The position numbers were made by a program, and so were the translations under genes. From assembly GCF_003324165.1 (NCBI RefSeq), contig NW_025407837.1, forward strand, positions 186,001-250,000: a DNA stretch of 64,000 nucleotides. Reading direction: 5' to 3'. The DNA is from Naegleria lovaniensis (Eukaryota; Heterolobosea; Eutetramitea; Acrasida; Naegleriidae). The notes under the pieces are model-generated. The model worked only from the letters and a program-made list of their open reading frames with translations. It had not been told where the DNA came from and did no database searches. Within the stretch, counting starts at the first letter, position 1. Each line of letters starts with the position of its first letter. Positions 20,316-29,387 of this stretch are shown here, piece after piece.

Positions 20316-21572
20316 ATGCTGCCTAATACATTACATGTCGTCATCACTTATTTAATGATGGCAGCAACTGTCATCATTACTCATCCTGAGTTGATTGATT
20401 ACCCAGGTGTAAATAGTCATATCAATGTCAATAGTTTCATATCAAAATTAAATAACCTACAACAAGAATTGTTGATGTATAAAGCATGCTCATGGGATGA
20501 AAAGTATTTGAAAAGACTTCAATTACTTGCTTGCTCATTAATCCCTCCAGTAATGCCTTTGCCACCAGAAGAGCCATATTATACTTCCAAAAAATTTAGA
20601 ACTAAAACTCCATTTTGTGGGCAAGGACGAAGTCAATACCGAAAACCAAAAAGTAAGGTGGAAGGAGTTGACAATTATGGAAAATGGGATGACGATAAGT
20701 TGATGGATTTCACTCATTTAACTCGTGCTGAGTTTGAAGAAATGTATTCTAGGATCAAATTAGAACTGTTAAAGCCAAGAAGATATTATGACTTGAGAAG
20801 AAATATCAATACTAAACGTGAATACAGATACTCAAAACTTACTCCAAAAAACAGATTACTGCTAATCTGTGTTTGGATGGGATCATATTCCAAATTTGCT
20901 CTGCTGTCAGAAATGTTTGGAGTTTCCAAAGGATATGTTTGCATGGAAATCAAACATATTATTCCCATATTATTATCGGCCTATATGAACGAGGTTGTTA
21001 TGCCAGGACATTTGACTGTATTACAAGGAAGCTCTAACATTGATAGACTAGTAATAGGCGCGCTTGATGCAACGCATTTCAGAATCTCCAAGCCAAGTGT
21101 AGATCAGGCTATCTATTATCGTGGTGACAAATGTATCCATTCTTTCATCGGACAAGCGTTAGTTGATCTTCAAGGCAGATTTTTACATTTTACGGTTGGT
21201 TTTCCTGGAAGCAAGAACGACAAAGATGTATTATTCTTCAGTAATATCCAAAAATACTTACAGGGTGTGATGGTCCTTGCTGATGGTGGATATCAAGCAA
21301 AAACATTCAAACATGGAGTTGAATTGGTACTTCCAACATCAACCATCATCAGAAGTAAGCCTGATCTCTTTGTGCAACACAAATCTGAGAGAATGATTGT
21401 AGAAATGACCTTCGGATATGTAAAACGATTATCAGCAACGGCAACAAGATGGAGACAAAGAAAATCTTTGCTTCCATATGTTGCAATGGTAGCTGTTCTA
21501 TGTTCGAACGCTATTTTGAAAAGCAATCCGTTGGTTAAAACCATGCCAAACACTTTGTTCAAATTTCAATAA
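20316..21572 (+). CDS. Harbinger transposase (DDE_Tnp_4, HARBI1-like)
   Basis: A 418-residue open frame with ATG after seven A. A helical N-terminal part includes FTHLTRAEFEEMYSRI and a helix-turn-helix-like SEMFGVSKGYVCMEI around residues 205-220. The DDE nuclease core follows: first Asp in GALDATHFRISKP, then YYRGDKCIHSFIGQALVD and PGSKNDKDV, second Asp in VLADGGYQAK, and Glu in RMIVEMTFGYVKRL. All three catalytic acids are present and the frame is unbroken, so it looks active. HARBI1-type enzymes cut and paste the element in the nucleus with the Myb-like partner. Confidence 0.93.
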   Translation: MLPNTLHVVITYLMMAATVIITHPELIDYPGVNSHINVNSFISKLNNLQQELLMYKACSWDEKYLKRLQLLACSLIPPVMPLPPEEPYYTSKKFRTKTPFCGQGRSQYRKPKSKVEGVDNYGKWDDDKLMDFTHLTRAEFEEMYSRIKLELLKPRRYYDLRRNINTKREYRYSKLTPKNRLLLICVWMGSYSKFALLSEMFGVSKGYVCMEIKHIIPILLSAYMNEVVMPGHLTVLQGSSNIDRLVIGALDATHFRISKPSVDQAIYYRGDKCIHSFIGQALVDLQGRFLHFTVGFPGSKNDKDVLFFSNIQKYLQGVMVLADGGYQAKTFKHGVELVLPTSTIIRSKPDLFVQHKSERMIVEMTFGYVKRLSATATRWRQRKSLLPYVAMVAVLCSNAILKSNPLVKTMPNTLFKFQ

Positions 21573-21647
21573 TAAAACGCTGATGATCATCATATTTGTT
21601 GCAGAAATATTTTTTTTTGAAGATTGATTTGGATTTGTGTTGTGTTT

Positions 21648-21673
21648 GAGATTAAACGCCGTCCTCACACCCA
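21648..21673 (+). repeat. subterminal direct repeat, right copy
   Basis: Same-orientation copy of 18856-18882, beginning GAGATTAAACGCCGT. Confidence 0.8.
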
Positions 21674-21705
21674 ACTCACCCAATCCCAGGTTCATTTTTG
21701 CTGGG

Positions 21706-21731
21706 TGTGTGGGTCTGAGATTAAAAATCCT
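21706..21731 (-). repeat. right terminal inverted repeat of Harbinger element
   Basis: Its reverse complement starts AGGATTTTTAATCTCA and matches the left end at 18817-18842. Confidence 0.88.
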
Positions 21732-21736
21732 CAGTG
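21732..21736. repeat. target site duplication, right copy (CAGTG)
   Basis: Second copy of the CAGTG found at 18812-18816. The next base, 21737, continues the codon that the first copy left incomplete. Confidence 0.8.
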
Positions 21737-21819
21737 ATGATGAATCAACGTATGCGAATGAAGATGAGAAGCACACCACCACAAATTCTCTCCGATCATC
21801 ATCCACAAATTCCAAATCC

Positions 21820-22581
21820 ATGATCAATGATGCATCCTCCAAACGAAAATCTCTTTTAGAAACCTTTTCTTCCCGAACAAAATTGCAATTTAAATCCTCT
21901 CAAGTCTTGCTTCCTGATCATCAATCCGAAACCACCACCCAAACATCCATTAAAAAAACAAAAGATGATGAGGCATACGAGAGCGAAGATGAGATGAGTA
22001 GTGAACAGCAACATTCTCATAGTAGATGGGCAGCCCTCGATAAGCCTTCTTCATTGACCACTTCGGAACAAGAGGAGGATGATGATCATCGTACACTGTA
22101 TGAACGGCTCATGGAAAACAAACTTAAAAAACAAAAAGAAATTGAAGAGAAAAACGCTCCACAAGGACCTAAATCCTTAGATGAAGATGATGTTCATTAT
22201 TTGAGAGAACAAGAAGAATTAATGAAAGAAAAAGAAAGAGAAATAAAAAAACAAGAGGAAGAAGAAATTGCAAAATATTTGAAAGGTGAAATGGATCGTG
22301 TTGGATCTGTAAATTTATCTACTGTTCTTCCCGATGATAAAGATGATGATAACATCAATCTCCAAGAGAAAAGTGTTGGATTATCTAATACAAATTCTGT
22401 ACTACCAATTTCAGATTTTCAAGTTGTGGAAGTGAAAAAGAGAAAACGAAATGATGCTATCATTCATACCAGCATGACTGTTCCTCATGATTCAAATCAT
22501 GCTAAAAAGAAGAAGAAGAATAACAAAAAGAATAATACAAGTATTGTGAATGCTAATTTATTGGAATATGACAGTTCGTAA
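21820..22581 (+). CDS. FAM192A/NIP30 (PSME3IP1)-family protein, 5' end split by transposon
   Basis: Host coding sequence resumes at 21737. The reading frame stays open back into the transposon end to a TGA at 21625, but no ATG lies in that extension; the first in-frame ATG is 21820, giving 253 residues. Before the insertion the gene would have encoded about 291. The conserved block RTLYERLMENKLKKQKEIEEK, then SLDEDDVHYL and a charged helix, matches the NIP30 domain of FAM192A. Human PSME3IP1 binds the PA28-gamma proteasome activator and coilin; the yeast relative Fyv6 acts in the second splicing step. A Lys-rich nuclear-localisation-like C-terminus follows. The shortened protein keeps the conserved domain and may still work. 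Confidence 0.75.
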   Translation: MINDASSKRKSLLETFSSRTKLQFKSSQVLLPDHQSETTTQTSIKKTKDDEAYESEDEMSSEQQHSHSRWAALDKPSSLTTSEQEEDDDHRTLYERLMENKLKKQKEIEEKNAPQGPKSLDEDDVHYLREQEELMKEKEREIKKQEEEEIAKYLKGEMDRVGSVNLSTVLPDDKDDDNINLQEKSVGLSNTNSVLPISDFQVVEVKKRKRNDAIIHTSMTVPHDSNHAKKKKKNNKKNNTSIVNANLLEYDSS

Positions 22582-22658
22582 CCACGTCACATGATTCACA
22601 AAATTCATGATCAATATTAATTAAAGAAATAATAAATTCCAAATTTTTGTGAAAAAAA

Positions 22659-23831
22659 ATGTCTTTTGCAACATCTTCATCATCATTCACACTTCCGTTC
22701 AGTGAAAATTTTCATCCGAATGGTCAAGACATTCTCCAAATGCAAAAAGAATTTCTTACAAGACCATTCAAAATTATTTGTCTTGAATCTTTACAAATTT
22801 CATCTCAACAGCATTACATTCTACTCGGAGATGATAATGGAAGATTATTAATTTTTGATTTTTCAAAATTAGAATTTGTATCTATTTGTGAAATTCATCA
22901 CTCTGCAATTCAATCCATTCAAATACGATTTCAAATCAATGAAGAAATGGATGAAGATACATTGGATCCTCTCACTACCAACCCTATTACTTGTCTAGAT
23001 AACAATCCTCGTGAATGTTTCATTTACACTGCGAGTCATCAATCGATTAAAGTTTGGAAATTTAAAGATTTATTAATGAAATCTCAAAATCCAATTTTCA
23101 CAATTACTCCTTCTCTATACAAGGATAGTACTGAAAATTCTCATCATGGTGAAATTATTAATTGTATGAAATTAGTTGATCCATTGATTTATATTGGATT
23201 TGATAATGGATATATTTATGGTATTGATATGAATACTACAAAATTAGAGCATGTTACTCGAATCACTAGTAATAATAATGGACAAATTTGTGGTGTTGCT
23301 ATTCATTCAATTCAATCACACGTGAATCAAAACACTCAATTATTTGTAGGATGTGCAGATGGTTTGATTCGAATTGTTCATTCATCCCTAGGAAATGTTA
23401 GCACAACAATCATTGATCCATTTGGCTTTTCAACGAGTGGAATTTCAACGTGTAACTTCTCATTGGATGAACCGAATGGACATTGGTTGCTTGCGTCAAG
23501 TATGGACACGAATTTTATGAGTTTGTATTCTGTGAAATTTGATCTCTCCAAACCAGCCAGAATTATCATGAGTGGAAAAACGAGTGATGTGAAAATAGCC
23601 AAAGATTGTATGGTATCGTTGGGAGGAGCAAATGTTTATTATTGGAATAGGGATGGAACATTGCAATTGAAGTTAGAAACTCATTTAGAACATTTATACA
23701 GCATTATTGAAATGGAAGATTTAAATCCTCGCTTGTTGGTCGTGATTGGAGTTTTGAACTTTGAAAATTATCTAATTACCATCTCTGCCACTCAACGTCA
23801 TATTTTGCATAAAATTAGGATTCCTCATTAA
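22659..23831 (+). CDS. WD-repeat protein, THOC6-like
   Basis: A 390-residue single exon with ATG after seven A, 77 bp behind the FAM192A-like gene. WD-type blades are visible: ILLGDDNGRLLIFDF, TASHQSIKVWKF, IYIGFDNGYIYGIDM, LFVGCADGLIRIV and VSLGGANVYYWNRDG. The order, the phrase DEPNGHWLLASSMDTNF (compare human THOC6, where a PHNGRWIGCLATD segment occupies the same place) and the C-terminal SATQRHILHKIRI suggest THOC6. That subunit of the TREX complex couples transcription to mRNA export. Another diverged WD protein cannot be excluded. Confidence 0.65.
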   Translation: MSFATSSSSFTLPFSENFHPNGQDILQMQKEFLTRPFKIICLESLQISSQQHYILLGDDNGRLLIFDFSKLEFVSICEIHHSAIQSIQIRFQINEEMDEDTLDPLTTNPITCLDNNPRECFIYTASHQSIKVWKFKDLLMKSQNPIFTITPSLYKDSTENSHHGEIINCMKLVDPLIYIGFDNGYIYGIDMNTTKLEHVTRITSNNNGQICGVAIHSIQSHVNQNTQLFVGCADGLIRIVHSSLGNVSTTIIDPFGFSTSGISTCNFSLDEPNGHWLLASSMDTNFMSLYSVKFDLSKPARIIMSGKTSDVKIAKDCMVSLGGANVYYWNRDGTLQLKLETHLEHLYSIIEMEDLNPRLLVVIGVLNFENYLITISATQRHILHKIRIPH

Positions 23832-23965
23832 CTCAACCACTACTCGGGTTCGTTTTGATCCAGTCCTCAATCCACCAGTCCTCTACTAGTTCTTAATTAA
23901 ACTATTCTTCACAATGACTCAAAAAACTCTCTTCTTCATCATCAACAATATGGACATACATCATT

Positions 23966-25741
23966 CTAATCACTCCAATCATCCATGTCATTGAACATGA
24001 CCTGTTCTTCAGGACTTGCAAACATTCCATAATTAGTGTCCCATATGGAAATTGCAAAATCAGTTCCTGCTGTGTATAATACTTGTCGATTCTCATCAAA
24101 ACACATGCTCAATATTTTACCATAATGGGATGAAGAAGATTCTCGTACATGAGGTAAAATCTTTTCTCCACTTTCTTGATCAAACATTTCAACAAAACTC
24201 TCAGCTGCATGAAATATCAATTTTGAATACTTTCCACCATGACACATCAATTGACAGGATTGTGAACTCGAAATGTCATTGTACACTTTACAATTAAATT
24301 GAGTATTCATTCCTGTTTGTGTCACCCATTTCATCATTCGTTGATCATTGGATGAGCTAAATAAATATTCACCATCATTGGAAAAGCAAAGTGAATTAAT
24401 ATGATCATTGTGAGCCAATGGTACTTTGATATTGATATAATTATAGGCTTTAGCTGGTGAAAATTTAGTAGAACCAAATTTAGTATAACTGTTTTTAGAT
24501 TTTGTCATCTTTTTCGTGCTGCTGTTTTTAGAAGAAGATGTTGTACGATTTAAAGTACTTGAACTCGTATTACTACTACTACTTGCACCACTTGTACTAC
24601 CCATGCTTCTTTTATCCATATCCACACCCATATTACTACCACCACTACCACTCGTACCCACATTCAAACTCACACCACTACCAGAACCCACACTACTACC
24701 ACCACTACCAGAACCACCCTTTCTTTTTAAACCTTCTAACGATCGTTGTTGATTTGCTATTTGAAATTGATCCATACATAATAACCATCCTGAGGTTCGA
24801 ATATCCCATAATCGAATAGTTCCATCATTACTAGCACTAGCAAATATATATTCTGAATGTGGTGACCATTTCACACATCTCACCTTCGATGAATGTCCAA
24901 TAAATTGTTGAATATTAGCACCTGAATTTAAATCACAAATACGAATGGAATGATCTTCTAATGCACATGCAATCAATGTGCTAGGAGTGGTGGTGCCACT
25001 ACTAGTACTTTTGAACATATCCATCGAATAAATACTACTCAAACAATCAAAAGATGAAACACATGTCATGGTACTTGTATCAAAGACATTTAACATTTGA
25101 TCTTTACCACATGAAAAGAACATTCCACAATCATTGGGATACCACATGACACCAGTGAGTGATGTGGAGGATGGTCGAAAGGTGTGAATGGGTTTAATGA
25201 TGGGTTGAATCTTTTTGGGACCAGTAGTAGTAGTCTTTTTGGTATTATTATGAATATGATTAGTATTATGATGAATATTATTATGAATATTATTATGACT
25301 ATTATTATTATGAATATGATGATGATAATGTTGTTGAGTAGTACTATTATTGGTCATTCGATCCTTTTTTAAAAGAAATGATTCTTCTTCTATTAAATTT
25401 TCATAATATTCAAATCCATTCACAATCGATGGTAAACAATCATAGATGGCAATGATTCGATCATTTCCACAGGATAATAAAAATCTCTTTTGATCTGTTC
25501 GATCTAAATCCATACCAGTGATGGCATGTACATGAGGAGATTGAATTTTCACTCTCCGAGAATAATCCAATGAAGATTTTAAATGTGAATCATAATACGA
25601 GTGAGATTGAAAGAGATTGTGTAAAGATTCAGAATGGTGATGTGAATGATGATGATGAAATTTTAGAGTCATGTAATAATGATAAAGAGTTTTTGGAGTG
25701 TGATGATAGTGACCATCACCACTTCTACCATAATGATGCAT
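23966..25741 (-). CDS. ERCC8: CSA/ERCC8-type WD protein, transcription-coupled repair
   Basis: A 591-residue protein from the ATG after seven A; 14 further codons upstream lack an ATG. WD repeats align in order with human CSA: ITGMDLDRTDQKRFLLSCGNDRIIAIYD, GVMWYPNDCGMFFSCGKDQMLNVFDT, RICDLNSGANIQQFIGHSSKVRCVKWSP, IFASASNDGTIRLWDIRTSG and INSLCFSNDGEYLFSSSNDQRMMKW (each in part). The acidic end MFNDMDDWSD resembles the DAWSSSDEE end of human CSA. His/Asn and Gly/Ser low-complexity loops explain the extra length over 396 residues. CSA is the substrate receptor of a CUL4-DDB1 ubiquitin ligase acting at stalled RNA polymerase II. Confidence 0.85.
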   Translation of the reverse strand: MHHYGRSGDGHYHHTPKTLYHYYMTLKFHHHHSHHHSESLHNLFQSHSYYDSHLKSSLDYSRRVKIQSPHVHAITGMDLDRTDQKRFLLSCGNDRIIAIYDCLPSIVNGFEYYENLIEEESFLLKKDRMTNNSTTQQHYHHHIHNNNSHNNIHNNIHHNTNHIHNNTKKTTTTGPKKIQPIIKPIHTFRPSSTSLTGVMWYPNDCGMFFSCGKDQMLNVFDTSTMTCVSSFDCLSSIYSMDMFKSTSSGTTTPSTLIACALEDHSIRICDLNSGANIQQFIGHSSKVRCVKWSPHSEYIFASASNDGTIRLWDIRTSGWLLCMDQFQIANQQRSLEGLKRKGGSGSGGSSVGSGSGVSLNVGTSGSGGSNMGVDMDKRSMGSTSGASSSSNTSSSTLNRTTSSSKNSSTKKMTKSKNSYTKFGSTKFSPAKAYNYINIKVPLAHNDHINSLCFSNDGEYLFSSSNDQRMMKWVTQTGMNTQFNCKVYNDISSSQSCQLMCHGGKYSKLIFHAAESFVEMFDQESGEKILPHVRESSSSHYGKILSMCFDENRQVLYTAGTDFAISIWDTNYGMFASPEEQVMFNDMDDWSD

Positions 25742-25834
25742 TTTTTTTAAAGTTTTTTGGATCATAAAACACCCACAAAACATGATCAGAAGAGTTCAAT
25801 TGGAACACATAGTTTTATGGATATCCATATATGA

Positions 25835-28301
25835 TTAAATTCGAACATTCTTCACTTGACTCAATGCATCTTGTGCTTTGGACAGTGCTGTTAACATTTT
25901 CTGTGTAGCCTTTCTTGCTCGAGCCACTGCTTCATTTTCTTTCAATAAAGTCTCAAATAATTCTGGTTTGTATAATTCCTTCACGAGTTCACTTTGTAAA
26001 TTCAATTTAGACTTGTTCACTAAAAAGTGCATGATTGCTTTAGGAACACTATCACAAATATTCTTTCTTACAACATTATCAAAATACGCAGTTAATAATG
26101 CTCGAATAATATCTACTTCTTGTTTTTCACGTTCTTCTAAACTACCACCTAATATACCCATGACATTCATGTTACTTGGATTGGATTTGGTTCCATTGGT
26201 AGTACTAGTAGCACTATTGGGTTGATAATCATAAATAGAATCATGAGAATCTTCATTTGGAATTTGACCTTGACTACGAGAAGGATGCATCATGGATGGT
26301 TGAGAAGATTTCAAATGAGAAGATGGATGAGAAGATGGATGAGAAGATGGTAATTGATCTCCACTTTGTGCTCGATTCATTCGTTGTTGTTGTTGACTCT
26401 TGGTCATCATGAGAGAAAATACATTACGACCACCTCCCAAGAAATCTGGATGATTCGTATTAATATAGGCTAATTCAATTCTAATTAAATTTCTAATAAA
26501 TTCTTTCAATTCAATAGAATATTCTTTCCATAATTGCATGACAAATTCTTTCACACGTTCTCTCAAATTTGGGAATCTTACTAGTTTCTTTTCACAATAT
26601 TCTTCAATATTGACCAATTCTTCAAAGACTCGATCGACACAATGAATGCTTGGATCTTCTAGATTTTTCACTTGTCTTCGAACCAAAATTTCAAATGCAG
26701 CTTCAGGTACAAATAAGGAAGTTCTAGAGCCTTTGGCATTCTTGATTGCAGTTCGAATGTCATAATCTGTCAAATTCTCGCAAGCATCAATTTCAGACAT
26801 TTGTGGATAATATTTTGATACAAAGATGTGATTAATGAGAGCACCACCAAATAATTCATTCGTCTTGATGATATCAGTATTTCTACCTTCAATACTTTCA
26901 ACATATTCAGTGGTATAATCAGTCAAGAGTTGTAAAAGAAGAGCACCTGGAGAGTCTCCACTGATAGGTCCACTACCATATTCTCTCATTTTCTGTTGAG
27001 CTTGTAAAGTCAATGTATTAATCTTATTCTTCAAATCTGGTAACGTTTCCCTAATATGTTCCAATAAAATCTTATTTAGAGTTTTTGCCAAATGTTTCGT
27101 TCCTAAAGTGTCCGCAACACTACGGTACGATGGATGATTTCTAAAGAAGGCTTCTTCATCCTTGAGTGCTTCTCGAATCGACTTGTTGTTATTGATATCA
27201 TTTTGAGATCGATTCACGACTGCAATATAACCTAATTTGAGAGGTAAGACTTCACCTCTTAAAATGTCTAAACAATCAACTCCTTTGTCCATAATATCCA
27301 CTTTGGTTAATACTCCCAATGTACGAAGACCAGATTTATCCACTTGTTTTGCTAATTTCAATGCATCGGAATTGGCAAGATCTGTATTCGCTGCAGTAAC
27401 TGCCAAAATGAGACAATTGGGTTTGGTAATGTATTGTAAAATCATATTTCTAATTTGAAGTTCAATATCTTTGGGTTGATCACCGACTGGTACTTTGGTA
27501 ATACCTGGCAAGTCAATAAGAGTTAAATTGAGTACACTAAGAGATGATGATTGTTGTTATCCAATGAATGAATTCGACGAAATTGTGTTGGATGGGGTGT
27601 TATGGATGATGAATTTAGTGTAATATCATATATGGATGATGAATTCGATTCCATTGGTTTAACATGATGCATTCCATTGGGTCAAAATACAATGATGGAA
27701 TTATATATAAACTTACTAGGGAGAATAAATCTTCAAATTGATTGGTACGGGTGAAATACCCTTGCTACTTCCAGTGACTCGATCCGTCTCTCTAATAATT
27801 TCTTGTCTAATTTCTGCAAAATCATAAAACTTTTTGTTTGGTAAGTGTAAAAATTCTCCATATTCTTCTTCTTGTTTTTTTTGTTCCGATACTTCTTCTG
27901 TGGTATCATGGAAAGTGATTTTAATGTATACAGTGTGTGATGAATGTCATTTTGAATATTGTGTTGTGTGTATATATTTATATATATGGACATTGCGAAA
28001 TCTTCTATTACATACCCTTGTATTTGGATGGAATGTTAATCAATTGTAAAACCAAAGGTCTAAATAATCACACACCAAATAATAATTATAACAACAACCA
28101 CATGGAATGTACATACCTTCTGGTTACAATTCCTGCTCCTCTTGGTAGAAAGTCTCTTCCGACAACATTTTCCAACACGGATGATTTACCAGAAGATTGT
28201 GATCCAACAACTGCGATTTGAGGTAAATCAATAGTTTCATTAAATCCCACATTCGCAAATGCATCCTGAACACTATTTATAATTGGAAGTAATTTCTCCA
28301 T
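25835..28301 (-). CDS. dynamin-related GTPase (DRP1/Dnm1 type)
   Basis: Four exons: 28301-28117, 28059-28016, 27897-27717 and 27536-25835, with introns of 57, 118 and 180 bp. They give 703 residues and restore every conserved block. The GTPase domain carries G1 GSQSSGKS (residues 33-40), [15 protein letters not shown] (G2 Thr), DLPG (145-148) and TKVD (214-217). The middle/stalk domain follows, then a Ser/Pro/Gln-rich variable loop ([10 protein letters not shown]) in place of a PH domain, and a GED at the end ([21 protein letters not shown]). Lack of PH and proline-rich domains points to a DRP1-like protein, which constricts mitochondria or peroxisomes during fission. Confidence 0.93.
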
Positions 28302-28669
28302 GGTGATTGACAGAGGATGATGGTAATTTCTGAAAGAGCAACAAAATCTACTACGAGTGATATTTTTTTTAAAAATTATGATGATTTTTATTCAACGTCA
28401 TCATGTCTGAGGGTTGTGTGTACACGTTGGAAAGTAAATCGAAGGGAACTGTAAGGAGTCAATGGTGTTTTCGATGGAGTTGAACAAGCAAACGTTGGAA
28501 AGATCGTGAGCAAACAACATGCACACTTCTCTTGAGTTAGAGAACTTGAGTCATTCAAAAGGGCATTCCTCCATATTCAACGCACTCTTGACACATCATG
28601 AAACAAACCTCACGCATTCCATGTCTCCCCGATTCATAAAAAAATACAACACACCCATGCACACGCACC
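28302..28669. other. intergenic, 368 bp
   Basis: Divergent spacer between the dynamin gene and the small gene to the right. Nothing recognisable was found beyond A/T runs; a short open frame from about 28519 lacks support. Confidence 0.5.
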
Positions 28670-29263
28670 ATGTCCTTTTTTTATCTAGTGACCAAGATTT
28701 ATATTCCATCTCCTCCCGATACCTCCTCAAATGAACCTCCTCAATTAATGAAATCGCCCAGAAATGAAGCTAGCTCAACCTCATTGAAATCACCCCGATC
28801 AAGGAAAGCCTCAGCTACCACTCACAAAGACTCTTCCACCAATCAACCCCCTCCTCAACCTCAAGAGGAAATACAAATATTTAATTTTGATATGGATAAA
28901 ACAATTGTATTATTAGACAAAATCAAAGAAGTATGCAGTTATCAAGACGTAGAAATACTAGATCTCGTGCATTTCAAAACAGGTGAATGTTGCATGATTC
29001 ATACCAACCCCATGGAGCATGGCAGTAAATATCTAAAAAAAGGAGAGAAATATTTTGCATGTCAAGTCAAAATTACCACCACACAAAAACCACCTAGCCC
29101 TTCCAATTCAAAACGTGGATCCAACTCGCAACAGCAACAACCAGAAACCGTTGTTGAAAGAGCGTTCACCTCACTGGTGGCAGGCAATGCAGCACAGGAA
29201 CCATTAATTCCAACAATTATTGATCCAACGAAAAAAAGTACAACCACTACAAAGAAGAAATGA
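28670..29263 (+). CDS. small low-complexity protein, unrecognised
   Basis: A 197-residue open frame from ATG 28670. Residues 15-70 are Ser/Pro/Lys-rich. Residues about 70-125 look folded (IQIFNFDMDKTIVLLDKIKE, then EILDLVHFKTGECCMIHTNP and KYLKKGEKYFACQVKI). The tail is Ser/Gln/Thr-rich with a final Lys run. I do not recognise a family. The start is uncertain: the first 12 residues may be untranslated, or an upstream exon may exist. Confidence 0.55.
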   Translation: MSFFYLVTKIYIPSPPDTSSNEPPQLMKSPRNEASSTSLKSPRSRKASATTHKDSSTNQPPPQPQEEIQIFNFDMDKTIVLLDKIKEVCSYQDVEILDLVHFKTGECCMIHTNPMEHGSKYLKKGEKYFACQVKITTTQKPPSPSNSKRGSNSQQQQPETVVERAFTSLVAGNAAQEPLIPTIIDPTKKSTTTTKKK

Positions 29264-29387
29264 AAAATGTTTCATGCAACGGCTTTTGAGAAATTTATTC
29301 AACACACAAGTTTTGAGATTACCTTTCAGTCCTTCAAACACTTCTTGAAGAAATTGAAATTTAATTGTAACTACTGATCATGGAATT

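Larger units (their letters stand above)
18817..21731. mobile_element. PIF/Harbinger DNA transposon, apparently intact
   Basis: A 2,915-bp element bounded by inverted ends of about 26 bp and a 5-bp target duplication. It holds two divergent, unbroken genes: a SANT/Myb-like protein on the minus strand and a DDE_Tnp_4 transposase on the plus strand. This is the two-gene layout known for PIF/Harbinger elements. Near each end lies the motif TGAGATTAAA twice (18823-18832, 18855-18864, 21647-21656, 21716-21725), probably a binding site for one of the proteins. Perfect target copies and open genes suggest a recent insertion. Harbingers usually duplicate 3 bp, so the 5-bp duplication is unusual. Confidence 0.9.

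Noticed and set aside
18814-21734. Splicing out the whole transposon as an intron
   Set aside because: GT and AG exist at the target copies, but that exact join leaves the host gene one base out of frame.
21637-21735. Transposon-encoded start fused to the FAM192A-like gene
   Set aside because: The frame is open into the element, but the apparent start there is GTG; no ATG lies between the upstream TGA and the junction.
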